Positions 1 through 10,704 of a stretch of 64,000 nt of DNA are shown here, in pieces (positions within the stretch are counted from its first letter, which is position 1; the number at the start of each line of letters is the position of its first letter). The stretch is from Megaustenia siamemsis (taxonomy: Eukaryota; Mollusca; Gastropoda; Stylommatophora; Ariophantidae): positions 25,963,651 to 26,027,650 of the forward strand of contig JAVIAB010000049.1 in the NCBI GenBank assembly GCA_032433765.1. The letters are read 5' to 3'. Both the position numbers and the translations under genes were made by a program. Below the pieces are notes generated by a model. That model saw only the letters and a program-made list of their open reading frames with translations, made no database searches and was not told where the DNA came from.

Positions 1-199
1 TACATCAACAACAGTTACATCAACAACAGTTACGTCAACAACAGTACCAACATCAACAGTTACATCAACAACAGTTACATCAACAACAGTTACATCAACA
101 ATAGTTACATCAACAACAGTTACATCAACAATAGTTACATAACAACAGTTACATCAACAACAGTTACATCAACAACAGTACCAACATCAACAGTTACCG
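1..199. repeat. 15-bp minisatellite
   Basis: About 13 copies of a 15-bp unit (tacatcaacaacagt) with a few one-base and multi-base variants. It continues left beyond the window and stops about 37 bases from the splice donor of the SLC5-like exon at 237-372, so it lies in the following intron of that minus-strand gene. Confidence 0.9.
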
Positions 200-236
200 A
201 AACAAAACCACAAGAGAAATGCCTCGATCAAGTTAC

Positions 237-372
237 CTGGTTAGCGTCGGTCAGCTGTTTCGACTCATAGGGGTCACATCGCTTGGTTGTGTAATAGGCG
301 TAGGCAACGACGCCTTCGTACGCAGCGATGATGAGCGTAGCGGCAAACGAGGGGGCCACACTCACCAACATT
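237..372 (-). CDS. SLC5-family transporter, exon (last seen in window)
   Basis: This minus-strand exon reads MLVSVAPSFAATL, then VVAYAYYTTKRCDPYES and ends TDANQ. In SLC5 sodium:solute symporters this is the membrane helix after the NQxxVQR segment, followed by the loop with the family's Y-A-Y-Y...C-D-P pattern. The acceptor is ATTCAG before AATGTTGG and the donor is GTAACT after CAG. The exon is 136 bases: its first base completes the arginine codon split at the end of exon 5212-5349, then 45 codons follow and it ends in phase 0. The phase match with the previous exon is independent support for one gene. Later exons are outside the window. Substrate cannot be told from this exon. Confidence 0.85.
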
Positions 373-439
373 CTGAATTATGGAAACATTAATGTTTACA
401 GCGCAGCAAGGATTATTTCTGAATGCCAGGTAATTGGAA

Positions 440-886
440 TTTCCGATAAAATATACCATTTCTTAATTGATAATCTAACATGGAGTAACATGGACATTAG
501 ACAAGAAAACAGAACAAGAATTGAAGCCTTTGAAATGTGGATATATAGAAGAATAGGTAGAATTTGATGGAAAGGAAAGAAAACAAACGATGAAGTCTTA
601 AAACAACTAAAAATAAAAAGAGAACTACTAAACAAAATTCAAACAAGACAAATGAGATTTTTGAGTCATGTTAAAAGACACAACAGCCTACTAAAAGTAA
701 TCCTGGAGGGGAAAATACAAGGTAAAAAGGCAGAGGCAGACCAAGACTAACATGGACGAGTAACATCAAAAGATGGACAAACCAGCCTATGACAACCTGC
801 ATCATCAAAGCAAGAGACAGAGCAGAATGGCGCTCCATGGTAGCCAACCTTCGATGCGGGGATGGCACTCGATGATGATGATGAAC
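440..886 (+). mobile_element. LINE 3' fragment (RTE-like, family F)
   Basis: Degenerate C-terminal piece of a non-LTR retrotransposon. It reads IEAFEMWIYRRIGRI, then after a stop KTNDEVLKQLKIKREL and MRFLSHVKR, the pattern usual at the end of RTE-like proteins (E-M-W..R-R...I, N-E-E-V-L, R-x-L-G-H). It ends in a short gatgatgatg tail near 870-884. Stops and frameshifts make it dead. A second copy of the same family is at 28706-28985. Confidence 0.75.
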
Positions 887-912
887 ATGGAGTCTTCTTC
901 CTCTTCAACGTT

Positions 913-1275
913 CAGCATCATCATCATTAAGTGCCATGCCTAAGTGATCATGTCTCTCCACAACTTTCGATCTCGACAGTTATTCATCATTTCTGTTGTT
1001 GACCTTCTGCCAAGCCATTCTCTTAAGCTGTCTGGTATATTTTCTGTTTGCTTCTCTCTATCTCTTCGTCCCTCAATTTTCCCCAGTTGTTACAATATAT
1101 TGCAGCTATTCTCTTCTCATTACATGGCCAACAAATAATGATTGTTTTTTCCTAATATTGGATATTAGCTGTGTTTTGCACTGGCCTCTTTTAGAAAGTG
1201 TTCTTTTTTCTTCTTAAGTGGCCATGGTAATTCTCAACATTCTTCTGCAAAACCAAATTTCTGCAGCTTCCAGTT
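913..1275 (-). mobile_element. LINE 3' fragment (RTE-like, family A)
   Basis: Minus-strand 3' end of the window's commonest LINE. The 3' tail is the (catcatcat) run at its left edge; the coding part reads leftward from about 1270. It aligns by eye with the family A copies at 4510, 6760, 9617 and 22158. It is truncated at the 5' side and carries indels. Confidence 0.8.
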
Positions 1276-1402
1276 AGTTGTGGCTGAACTAATGTCTGTT
1301 ATTGTGTACACGATGAAAGCGATTGCCGTAACGTTGTAATTTGCCTCATCCTTCTACCGGTTTGGCTGAAAATACCACTTTATGTTTATTGTTTATAAAC
1401 AG

Positions 1403-2036
1403 ATGTTGCAGCATAAAAATAAACAAGACAAATCTGAAACAAGGGCAACGTTTTAAATACTTGGGCACATTAATAACATCAGATGGAAGATGCACCACAG
1501 AAATAAAAAACAGAATAGCTCAGGCCAAAATAGCATTTCAGAAAATGAATAAAATATCTTAAGCAACAAATCTATGTCAATAGAAATGAGAAAGAGAGTT
1601 CATCGATGCTATATAGAACCAATTCTGGCCTATGGAAGCGAATCATGGACAATAGACAAACAAATGAAAAGACGGTTAGAGGCCACAGAGATGGGATTTC
1701 TCAGAAGAATGTTGAAAGTTTCCTGGACAGATAAACAGAGCAATGAGGAAGTTCTCAAAGAGGCCAACACAAAAAGGGAGCTCTTAAAAAACATCAGAAA
1801 GAAGCAATCAGCATTTTTCAGGCACATCATGAGAAGAGGAAAGTTGGAATACTTGGTTACAACTGGCAAAATAAAAGGAAACAGATATCGTGGACGACAA
1901 AGAGAGAAAATACTGGATAGCTTGGTGTCATGGCATGGAAAACAGTCAACAACAGAACTGATACGATGCACTGGGGATAGAAGATTGTGGAAGGACATGA
2001 TCGCCAACGCCAGCCGGCACGGTACATGATGATGAT
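1403..2036 (+). mobile_element. LINE C-terminal fragment (RTE-like, family C)
   Basis: The best preserved family C copy. A first frame to 1562 reads KYLGTLITSDGRCTTEI and IAQAKIAFQKM. A second frame at 1574-2029 reads YGSESWTIDKQMKRRLEA, EMGFLRRMLKVSWTD, FRHIMRRGKLEYLVTTGK and ends GDRRLWKDMIANASRHGT, directly followed by a tgatgatgat tail. This is the region after the reverse transcriptase in RTE-clade elements; RT and endonuclease are absent. One frameshift near 1562 breaks it. Confidence 0.85.
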
Positions 2037-2244
2037 TGTTTATGTTTGTTTTACATTCAGTGTGAGAGTGATTGATTTATGATCACTCCCTCCCAGCGAG
2101 TTGGCTATAGCTCTTTTAGCCGTTGAATGTTCTCCGTTGCAATAATCAAGTCGGGAGAACTCTTAAGATTTCTAGAACTTTCTGGAACAAAGGCTTGAGT
2201 TTTGATTCTTGAGTATTGCCAAGAGCAGTCTTCTTCTTCTACCT

Positions 2245-3880
2245 TTCAGCTTCCTGTGGAGCATAGGTCTTCAACAAACACTTTCAGCTCACTGTCCAGC
2301 ATAGGTCTTCAACAAACACTTTCAGCTCACTGTCCAGCATAGGTCTTCAACAAACACTTTCAGCTCACTGTCCAGCATAGGTCTTCAACAACACTTTCAG
2401 CTCACTGTCCAGCATAGGTCTTCAACAAACACTTTCAGCTCACTGTCCAGCATAGGTCTTCAACAAACACTTTCAGCTCACTGTCCAGCATAGGTCTTCA
2501 ACAAACACTTTCAGCTCACTGTCCAGCATAGGTCTTCAACAAACACTTTCAGCTCACTGTCCAGCATAGGTCTTCAACAAACACTTTCAGCTCACTGTCC
2601 AGCATAGGTCTTCAACAAACACTTTCAGCTCACTGTCCAGCATAGGTCTTCAACAAACACTTTCAGCTCACTGTCCAGCATAGGTCTTCAACAAACACTT
2701 TCAGCTCACTGTCCTGCATAGGTCTTCAACAAACACTTTCAGCTCACTGTCCAGCATAGGTCTTCAACAAACACTTTCAGCTCACTGTCCAGCATAGGTC
2801 TTCAACAAACACTTTCAGCTCACTGTCCAGCATAGGTCTTCAACAAACACTTTCAGCTCACTGTCCAGCATAGGTCTTCAACAAACACTTTCAGCTCACT
2901 GTCCAGCATAGGTCTTCAACAAACACTTTCAGCTCACTGTCCAGCATAGGTCTTCAACAAACACTTTCAGCTCACTGTCCAGTATAGGTCTTCAACAAAC
3001 ACTTTCAGCTCACTGTCCAGTATAGGTCTTCAACAAACACTTTCAGCTCACTGTCCAGCATAGGTCTTCATCAAACACTTTCAGCTCACTGTCCAGCATA
3101 GGTCTTCAACAAACACTTTCAGCTCCCTGTGGAGCATAGGTCTTCATCAAACACTTTCAGCTCCCTGTGGAGCATAGGTCTTCATCAAACACTTTCAGCT
3201 CCCTGTGGAGCATAGGTCTTCAACAAACACTTCAGCTCCCTGTGGAGCATAGGTCTTCATCAAACACTTTCAGCTCCCTGTGGAGCATAGGTCTTCATCA
3301 AACACTTTCAGCTCCCTGTGGAGCATAGGTCTTCAACAAACACTTTCAGCTCCCTGTGGAGCATAGGTCTTCAACAAACACTTTCAGCTCCCTGTGGAGC
3401 ATAGGTCTTCAACAAACACTTTCAGCTCCCTGTGGAGCATAGGTCTTCAACAAACACTTTCAGCTCCCTGTGGAGCATAGGTCTTCAACAAACACTTTCA
3501 GCTCCCTGTGGAGCATAGGTCTTCAACAAACACTTTCAGCTCCCTGTGGAGCATAGGTCTTCAACAAACACTTTCAGCTCCCTGTGGAGCATAGGTCTTC
3601 AACAAACACTTTCAGCATCCCAGTGGAGCATAGGCCTTCAACAAACACTTTCAGCTCCCAGTGGAGCATAGGTCTTCAACAAACACTTTCAGCTCCCAGT
3701 GGAGCATAGGTCTTCAACAAACACTTTCAGCTCCCAGTGGAGCATAGGTCTTCAACAAACACTTTCAGCTCCCAGTGGAGCATAGGTCTTCAACAAACAC
3801 TTTCAGCACCCAGTGGAGCATAGGTCTTCAACAAACACTTTCAGCTTCCAGTGGAGCATAGGTCTTCAACAAACACTTTC
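2245..3880. repeat. 38-bp satellite derived from a LINE 3' end
   Basis: About 43 head-to-tail copies with a period of exactly 38 bases (tttcagctcactgtccagca start of unit). In reverse complement each unit encodes the VEDLCSTGS-stop terminus of the family B LINE. Variants are clustered: the 'cactgtccagc' form at about 2280-3118, 'cctgtggagc' at 3118-3605 and 'cccagtggagc' at 3610-3860. The form nearest the single-copy LINE at 8617 is the second one. Confidence 0.95.
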
Positions 3881-3958
3881 CAAGCCGTTCTGTTTCTTGC
3901 CATTCTGTTAAGATCATTCCATGTCTTCCCCATCATCTTCATCTTTGCTTCCATCTGT

Positions 3959-4260
3959 AAAGGTAAGGTCAAGGTCAAGTACGAGACTTGAACCAGCGTC
4001 TTAGCACGCGAGTTTCCACCCATATGTGCTCGGCCGCCTATCCAGAAATGTTCGGAGATTTCTGTATAGTGTCGCCTCAAGCATCGAAACTCAGATGCGA
4101 AACGACATTCCTCACCTCCCAGGGTAATACCCTGGTACCCATTTCTGCCAACGGCTGGGTCGACCGTGGAGGTATTTTTTTTTTCCAACCACGAGTACAA
4201 CTCACACTGCTCAAGCGGGAATCGAACACGGGTTGTCCGAACGTAGGTAGTCCAGTCGGG
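3959..4260 (-). mobile_element. tRNA-derived SINE (SINE-I), 5'-truncated
   Basis: Minus-strand copy of the SINE seen complete at 14036-14375. The tRNA-like head is cut inside box A, box B (GTGTTCGATTCC) remains, and the 3' tail is CTTGACCTTGACCTTACC. It is flanked by a 10-bp target-site duplication ttccatctgt at 3949-3958 and 4261-4270, which interrupts the family B LINE. Confidence 0.85.
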
Positions 4261-4509
4261 TTCCATCTGTCTTCCCCCAGAATTCCTTGGTCTTCTCTTT
4301 GTCCTTTTCCCTGGGAATACCAAAAAAGGCCTGTTGTGTAATATTCTCAGTTGCTTCCGCAGTGGTGTCCTATCCAACGCTGGATAGAGCAGTCTTAATT
4401 AATTTAAAATTAAATTTAATTCAAATACACATAAATTGAAATATGAAATTAAGAATCTCATCGAATCTAGAAGCTTATCAAATCAGAATATAATCTCGCC
4501 AAACATCTT

Positions 4510-5036
4510 AATCATCATCATCAAGTACCGGACCTGCTGACATAGGTGATCATGACTCTTCACAACTTTCGATCTCGACAGTTATTTATCATTTCTGTTG
4601 ATGACATTCTGCCAAGCCATTATCTTAAACTGTCTGGCATTTTTTCTCTTTGCTTCCCTCTATCTCTTCGTCCTCAATTTTCCAGTTGTTACAATATATC
4701 CCAGTTGTTCTCTTCTCATTACATGGTCAAAAAATGATGATTGTATCTTCCTAATATTGGAAATTAGCTTTCTTTTTGCGTCGGCCACTTTCAGAACATT
4801 TTCATTACTCTTCTTAGCTGTCCATGGTACTCTCAACATTCTTCTTTAAAACCACATTTCTACAGACTCGAGTGATTTTTTTGTCTGTTGTTCTATTGTC
4901 CATGATTCACATTCATATGTTAAGACTGGCTCTATATAACATTTAAGACCTATTTTTCTTGTTTCTATTGTCAAAAAATGGATTGCATTCCTCACCTTTG
5001 AAAAGAGGAAGGTACAATCATGAATCGCCACAACAA
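4510..5036 (-). mobile_element. LINE 3' fragment (RTE-like, family A)
   Basis: Minus-strand copy with a (catcatcat) 3' tail at about 4510. The best frame, at 4846-5031, reads CYIEPVLTYECESWTIEQQ and ESVEMWF. Indels break the rest. The 5' boundary meets the SINE-I fragment at 5037. Confidence 0.8.
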
Positions 5037-5195
5037 TAGAAATGGGTACCAGAGTAGTAATCTGGGAAGTTTCGATGCTTGAAGCGACACAATCCAGAAG
5101 TCTCCGATCAATTCTGGATAGGCGCTGAGCACATATGGGTGGAAACTCGAATGATAAGACGCCGGTTCAAGTCTCGTACTAGTCCTTGACCTTAC
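5037..5195 (+). mobile_element. SINE-I fragment
   Basis: Plus-strand body and tail of SINE-I (gtttcgatgcttga, gagcacatatgggtggaaac, ccttgacctta), lacking the tRNA-like head. Its tail ends only about 10 bases from the splice donor (5206-5211, actcac on plus) of the SLC5-like exon 5212-5349. Confidence 0.8.
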
Positions 5196-5211
5196 ATGCG
5201 CACTGACTCAC

Positions 5212-5349
5212 CTGATAGCCTCTTTCTGAGTCTTCGTGCTGCTGATCCTCTGAACCGTGCTCTGGTTGAAGCCCAGGCCAAAGCCACGGATGATGGCGCC
5301 GAAAAAGAGATTCCAGAACGTGTGACGTGTACGAGGGTCAGGGTCAAAG
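5212..5349 (-). CDS. SLC5-family transporter, exon with NQxxVQR motif
   Basis: Minus-strand reading begins FDPDPRTRHTFWNLFFGA and continues GLGFNQSTVQRISSTKTQ to KEAI plus two bases. DPxxRHTFW followed by a helix and N-Q-x-x-V-Q-R is the hallmark of the SMCT/SMVT/NIS branch of SLC5; glucose carriers of the family have T-D-Q there. The acceptor is TTTTCTCCAAG and the donor GTGAGT. The length is 138 bases, phase 2 in and phase 2 out. The first base completes the aspartate codon left by exon 6557-6628. No stop or frameshift. The exon is tightly framed by a SINE fragment on one side and a 34-bp minisatellite on the other. Confidence 0.92.
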
Positions 5350-5358
5350 CTTGGAGAA

Positions 5359-5800
5359 AACAAAACAGATTAGCTATGACATTGGGATGATACAATAAAC
5401 AGATTAGCTATGAGATTGGGATGATACAACAAACAGATTAGCTGTGAGATTAGGATGATACAACAAACAGATTAGCTATGAGATTGGGATAATACAACAA
5501 ACAGATTAGCTATGATATTGGGATGATACAACAAACAGATTAGCTATGAGATTAGGATGATACAACAAACAGATTAGCTATGAGATTGGGATGATACAAC
5601 AAACAGATTAGCTATGAGATTAAGATGATACAACAAACAGATTAGCTATGAGATTGGGATGATACAACAAACAGATTAGCTATGAGATTGGGATGATACA
5701 ACAAACAGATTAGCTATGAGATTAGGATGATACAACAAACAGATTAGCTATGAGATTGGGATATACAACAAACAGATGGATGTACGAGATGGTGATGACA
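5359..5800. repeat. 34-bp minisatellite
   Basis: About 13 copies, period 34 (aacagattagctatgagatt core). It starts about 10 bases beyond the splice acceptor of exon 5212-5349, inside the upstream intron. One-base variants (gatattggg, gattaggatg) are scattered. Confidence 0.92.
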
Positions 5801-5850
5801 GTTTGTGAATTAGATCGATGGATGTACGAGATTTTGAAAATAGACTTTGT

Positions 5851-6427
<577 letters not shown>

Positions 6428-6435
6428 AAGACAAG

Positions 6436-6505
6436 GTAGATGGGTGGATGGATGGATGGATGGATGGATGGATGGATGGATGGATGGATGGATGGATGGA
6501 TGGAT
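6436..6505. repeat. GGAT microsatellite
   Basis: About 17 copies of ggat directly after the GATA array. It ends about 50 bases from the donor of exon 6557-6628. Confidence 0.95.
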
Positions 6506-6556
6506 ATGAAGAAGGACAAGAAGATCGGCAGTTAAGAAGGTATGCTTCGTTCTTAC

Positions 6557-6628
6557 TCGACGAAGTTCATGCGCCTCCTTTGGCAGCCACGTCCCAGACA
6601 GCCCTTGGACCTCCACATCGATGGTCCC
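6557..6628 (-). CDS. SLC5-family transporter, exon (two missing bases)
   Basis: Minus strand, acceptor CTGTTTAG before GGGACC and donor GTAAGA. The intended product is the loop between transmembrane segments: GTIDV, then [14 protein letters not shown], then RMNFV plus GA, matching the family pattern G-x-I-x-V-G-G...V...A..G-G-R..F. The observed length is 72; 74 is needed for the phase to meet exon 5212-5349. One base is missing from a G run near 6613 and another near 6574, which also brings an in-frame stop. Either the consensus lost bases or the gene copy is dead. Order, splice sites and homology support the exon strongly. Confidence 0.8.
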
Positions 6629-6757
6629 CTAAACAGAACAATTGTACGAACTAATGTTACAACTGAATTCCCTTGTTTAACCTGTCACAAATAACATCAA
6701 ATTGTAATGTGATTCGTTAAATTGAAAACACGGTCTTACGGAACACGAGCCATTACT

Positions 6758-6759
<2 letters not shown>

Positions 6760-6789
<30 letters not shown>

Positions 6790-7310
6790 TATCAAATACC
6801 TGGCCTGCTGGCGTATGTGATTATGTTTCTCCACAATTTTCGACCTCGACAGTCATTTATCATTTCTATTGTTGACCTTCTGCCAAGCAATTCTCTTAAG
6901 TTGTTTGGTATTTTTTTCTCTTTGCTTCCCTCTATCTCTTCGTCCCTCAATTTTCCCAGTTGTTACAATACATTCCAGCTGTTCTCTTCTCATTACATGG
7001 CCAAAAAATGATGATTGTTTCTTCCTAATATTGGAAATTAGCTCTCCTTTTGCTTTGACCTCTTTCAGAACGTTTTCATTACTCTTCTTAGCTGTCCATG
7101 GTATTCTCAACATTCTTCTGTAAAACCACATTTATACAGCCTCCAGTGATTTTCGTGTTTGTTGTCCTATTGTCCATGATTCACATTCATATGTTAAGAC
7201 TGGCTCTACATAAATTGATTCAACATAACACTTAAGAAATCTTTTTCTTGTTTCGATTGTCAAAAATGGAATGCATGGTATCTTCCTCTATTGTTTTGGC
7301 GATTCATGAT
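6760..7310 (-). mobile_element. LINE 3' fragment (RTE-like, family A)
   Basis: Minus-strand copy with a (catcatcat)n tail at 6760-6791. The frame 7131-6853 reads MWFYRRMLRIPWTAKKSN, RKKQSSFFGHVMRREQLE and VTTGKIEGRRDRGKQREK, a typical RTE-like C-terminal region. Further upstream it continues to about 7310 with indels. Confidence 0.85.
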
Positions 7311-7974
7311 TGTACAAAGAAGTTACGACGGTGGCATTCTGTTGCCTTCCGTCGGTTTGTTTACCGTTGGCTCCGCTAGCCTTTGACTAAAAAGTCTCAC
7401 CAAAAAGGCAGTGATGTTATTTTACTTCGGGGCACCCTCCCTAAGCCTTTTACTCTCCCGAAAGTACCAGCAGGGCAGCCACAGGTTGCACTGTTTACTG
7501 CATACAGTAGCAGATAAAATTACCCGACAAGACAGTAACCATTACTTTAAGGAATGTTAAAAGACTTCAAACGCAAGATCATGACCTTTGCTGGTTTCAT
7601 ATTTTATCAGATATTTTTTTATCTGAAAGATCAAAACTTCATTTCTGAAAAAGAAGAAGAAGAAATGAAAGCGAATAAAGAACAGGAAACGATGAATGTG
7701 GAAAAAGAATAGAAAAAGGAGAAGAAAGTTATGAGCTAAGGAAGATAACTCAGATAATGTAGAGTAGATTAATAAAGTAGAGTTTGTGTCCTTAATAACA
7801 AGGGAAGTAACTAAGACGTCAGAGTCCAAAGTCAGGGTTCCGTGAATCACAAATATTTACTCGCTTGAATTAAATGAAAAAGAGAAAAAGCCATCTTGTG
7901 AAATCGAGGTGGGATTAGTTGACAGATCCAGGCTGTCTTGTGAGTCAGACACATGAAGAGAGTGAGTGCAGACC
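7311..7974. other. intron sequence, nothing recognised
   Basis: Unique-looking intron sequence between a LINE fragment and short repeats. I saw no coding similarity, splice-flanked exon or repeat structure. An A-rich, purine-rich stretch (7640-7760) gives a minus-strand open frame of low complexity only. Confidence 0.5.
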
Positions 7975-8078
7975 ACTTAGTCACGTGATAGCAGAAGGGA
8001 TAATCACCTAGTCATATGATACCAGAAGGGACTATAGATAATCACCTAGTCATATGATACCAGAAGGGACTATAGATT
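7975..8078. repeat. short tandem duplication (about 41 bp)
   Basis: Two to three copies of a unit containing cacctagtcatatgatacca and gaagggactatag. Confidence 0.8.
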
Positions 8079-8110
8079 ATCAATGTGAATTATGTTACAT
8101 GAACAAGTTG

Positions 8111-8182
8111 ACGTATGCACCACTGACGTATGCACCACTGACGTATGCACCACTGACGTATGCACCACTGACGTATGCACCA
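8111..8182. repeat. 15-bp tandem repeat
   Basis: Five copies of acgtatgcaccactg. The unit is a multiple of three, so it is open in several frames on both strands; I do not take these frames as genes. Confidence 0.9.
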
Positions 8183-8360
8183 ATGTCTTCCTTGAACCGC
8201 CTGCCGAGATGCCCATGCACTTCTTTGTTATCGTATTACATATCCATTGTATAGATGACTGCATCTTTCTCATCGGTGTTATCGCAGATAACATTTGTCA
8301 TCTTGTTATACGTCAACAGTAATCATCTTATATTGAAATAAGATGAATATCATGGGTTAC

Positions 8361-8441
8361 CTTGATTAGGACTGAGAAGATACCAGAGAACATGACAAAT
8401 GCCTGGAAGACGTCCGTCCAGATCACAGCTTTCAGGCCTCC
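8361..8441 (-). CDS. SLC5-family transporter, exon with WTDVFQ motif
   Basis: Minus strand, acceptor CTTGCAG and donor GTAACC. The exon encodes 27 residues in phase 0 at both ends: GGLKAVIWTDVFQAFVMF followed by SGIFSVLIK. G-G-x-K-A-V-x-W-T-D-x-x-Q is the most characteristic signature of SLC5 sodium symporters and lies at the start of a membrane helix in the family. It fits directly after exon 18989-19056 (ending IYTSF) and before exon 6557-6628. No defect seen. Confidence 0.93.
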
Positions 8442-8610
8442 CTGCAAGAAAAGATAATGACATATCAAACGTCTGCTTATGTCAGTAAAAATGAGTAAAG
8501 AGCCCCGTCACGCCAAGTGGCGTGTATGATGTTAGTGACCATCACGTTTACATACCTGTCAGCACATGATTTTTGAGTTAATCTGGTCGGAATTTCGCTC
8601 GTGCCGCTTT

Positions 8611-9012
8611 CTTCTTCTTCTACCTTTCAGCTCCCTGTGGAGCATAGGTCTTCAACAAACACTTTCCAAGTCGTTCTGTTTCCTGCCATTTAAAAAAAAT
8701 CATTCCATGTCTTCCCCATAATCTTCATCTCTGCTTCCATCTGTCTTCTCCAAGAATCCCTTGGTCTTCCTCTTTGTCCTTTCCTCTGGGATTCCAAAAA
8801 AGGCTTTTGTGTAATACTCTCAGTTTGCTTCCGCAGTGTGTGTCCTATCCAGCGCCATTTTATTCGCTGTATCTCTTTATCCACTGGTATTGACTGGCAC
8901 ATTTCCATAATTCTATGTTAGTGAATTAGTCCTGCCATGTCCATCCTTTTATTCTGCGTAAGTATCCATTAATGAAAGTCTGTCTCTTCGTGATTGTCAA
9001 TTTGTCAAACGC
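8611..9012 (-). mobile_element. LINE 3' insertion (family B)
   Basis: Minus-strand frame 8908-8690 reads MEMCQSIPVDKEIQRIKW, WIGHTLRKQTESITQ and RGRPRDSWRRQMEAEMK, typical of the C-terminal part of non-LTR proteins (R-W.W.G-H.L-R, G-K-R.R-G-R-P...W-R-R). It ends with a single copy of the VEDLCSTGS terminus and a cttcttctt tail. Target-site duplication gccgcttt at 8603-8610 and 9013-9020. Confidence 0.88.
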
Positions 9013-9076
9013 GCCGCTTTACTTTCCAGAAAGAAAAAAAAATCCGGCACCCATTTAAGGCAGGGTCTACCCGGAA

Positions 9077-9382
9077 AAAGCTAAAAAACCAATGAAGAAA
9101 TTCTTAGAGGCCAACACAAAAAGGGATCTGCTAAAAACAGCAGAAAGAAACAATCAACATTTTTGGTTACATCATGAGAAGAGGAAAGTTGGAATACTGG
9201 TTACAACTGGCAAAATAAAAGGAAAGAGAGATCGTGGACGAAAACGGAAAAAAAAACTAGATAGCTTGGTGTTATGGCATGGAAAACAGTCAACAACAGA
9301 GCTGATACGATGCACTGTAGATAGAAGATTGTGGAAGGACATAATTACCTACGCCAACCGGGATGGCACATGATGATGATGA
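9077..9382 (+). mobile_element. LINE 3' insertion (family C)
   Basis: Plus-strand, strongly 5'-truncated family C copy with a tgatgatgat tail. It encodes VTTGKIKGKRDRGRKRKK, then LVLWHGKQSTTELIRCT and DRRLWKDIITYANRDGT. Flanked by the duplication acccggaa at 9069-9076 and 9383-9390, so it inserted into SINE-II. Confidence 0.88.
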
Positions 9383-9552
9383 ACCCGGAAGCCGTCAATC
9401 GAATCGAACGTGACGTCTCGTCCGTTGTAGTCCAGTTGACTAACCACTGAGCCACCGCGGCTCCCTGTTTACTTCCTGCATGTTTACAATGTTTGTCTAC
9501 CATGTCTTTTCATTGTTCCCATTCCGCTCATATTTGTCTTCTATTCTGTGAC

Positions 9553-9950
9553 AGGAAGTCTCGTTAGCTCGATGGCTAGTGGACTGGTTCGGTCCTGATC
9601 GACGACTTCCAGGTTTCATCAACATCATCATCATCATCATCATCATCATCATTATCATCAAGTACCGAGCCTACTGGAGTAGGTGATCATGTCTCTCCGC
9701 AACTTTCAATCTCGACAGTTATTTATCATTTCTGTTGTTGACCTTCTGCCAAGCCATTCTCTTAAGCTGTCATTAGCTCCCTTTTTGCTTTGGCCTCTTT
9801 CAGAACGTTTTCATTACATTCCATGTTTTACCAAGCCTTAAACGGGTACCGAAGTTTTTTAGGATGGAAGACGGTACTGGCGTAATACCGACCACATTAC
9901 TCAACAAATAATGTGCCAGCGGTCTGTAAAAAAAAAATATATATATGGAT
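9553..9950 (+). mobile_element. SINE-II copy split by a family A LINE
   Basis: Plus-strand SINE-II: head at 9553-9616 (ttagctcgatggctagtgga, box B shortened) and body at 9829-9950 (gcgtaataccgaccacatta, ggtctgtaaa). The break holds a family A LINE. Diverged, with internal deletions. Confidence 0.7.
9617..9818 (-). mobile_element. LINE 3' insertion (family A)
   Basis: Minus-strand copy with a (catcat)n tail at 9617-9658 and an internal deletion after gctgtcattagctccc. Probable imperfect target-site duplication ttccaggttt (9607-9616) and ttccatgttt (9819-9828), 9 of 10 matching. Confidence 0.75.
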
Positions 9951-10044
9951 TAACGCAATATTCCATGGACCACAGATCGTGGTGTGACGGGACTCTCATT
10001 TGCTTCTTTCTTTTTCCATTTCAGTCACGCTTATGCCACTCTGT

Positions 10045-10640
10045 TTAATATGCATGTTTTCTACTTCTATGTCTGTTTTCTACTTCTATGTTCGTTTTAT
10101 TTTTCAAGGTCTGTTTTATATTTCAAGGTCTGTTTTATATTTCTATGTTTGTTTATATTTCTATGTCTGTTTTATATTTCTATGTTTGTTTTATATTTCT
10201 GTCTGTTTTATATTTCTATGTCTGTTTTATATTTCTATGTCTGTTTATATTCAAGGTCTGTTTTATATTTCTATGTCTGTTTTATATTTCTATGTTTGTT
10301 TTATATTTCAAAGTCTGTTTTATATTTCAAGGTCTGTTTTATATTTCTATGTTTGTTTTATATTTCTATGTCTGTTTTATATTTCTATGTTTGTTTTATA
10401 TTTCTGTCTGTTTTATATTTCTATGTCTGTTTATATTTCTATGTCTGTTTTATATTTCAAGGTCTGTTTTATATTTCTATGTCTGTTTTATATTTCTATG
10501 TCTGTTTTATACTTTTGTTTTATATTTCTATGTCTGTTTATATTTCTATGTCTGTTTATATTTCTATCTATGTTTTATATTTCTATGTAGGTTTTATACT
10601 TCTATGTCTGTTTTATACTTCTATTTCCATAACCAATAAC
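10045..10640. repeat. 19-bp minisatellite, locus 1
   Basis: About 30 copies of ttttatatttctatgtctg with variants (tttcaaggtctg, missing bases). The same unit forms a second array at 13437-13870. Plus-strand open frames through it encode only a 19-residue hydrophobic periodicity and are not genes. Confidence 0.95.
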
Positions 10641-10704
10641 CAATATTCTGTCTGTTTTATACATAACACAAACCAGACCGACACATTTAATGCTTGCTAT
10701 ACAG

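Larger units (their letters stand above)
2232..4384 (-). mobile_element. LINE 3' end (family B) with expanded terminus and SINE insertion
   Basis: A minus-strand LINE remnant. Its coding parts are at 4271-4384 and 3880-3958 (KMMGKTWNDLNRMARNRTAW) and end in the sequence VFVEDLCSTGS before a stop, the usual C-terminus of this class (TW..I..LA.DR..W..LV..LCST). The 3' tail is a short (gaa)n run at 2232-2245. The last 38 bases of the coding end are amplified about 43 times at 2245-3880, and a SINE is inserted at 3959-4260. A second, non-expanded copy is at 8611-9012. Confidence 0.8.
8490..9466 (-). mobile_element. tRNA-derived SINE (SINE-II) split by two LINE insertions
   Basis: Three pieces in the order expected for one minus-strand SINE-II: tail 8490-8610, middle 9021-9076, tRNA-like head 9391-9466 (box B degenerate, ends ...GAGCCGCGG on the sense strand). 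The first break holds a family B LINE, the second a family C LINE, each with an 8-bp target-site duplication. Only one copy of the 42-bp tail unit is present here. Confidence 0.85.

Noticed and set aside
9984..10640. Plus-strand open frame extending the EGF-like fragment upstream as a long hydrophobic protein
   Set aside because: It is entirely the 19-bp minisatellite read through; three overlapping frames look the same. Only the part after 10705 has protein character.
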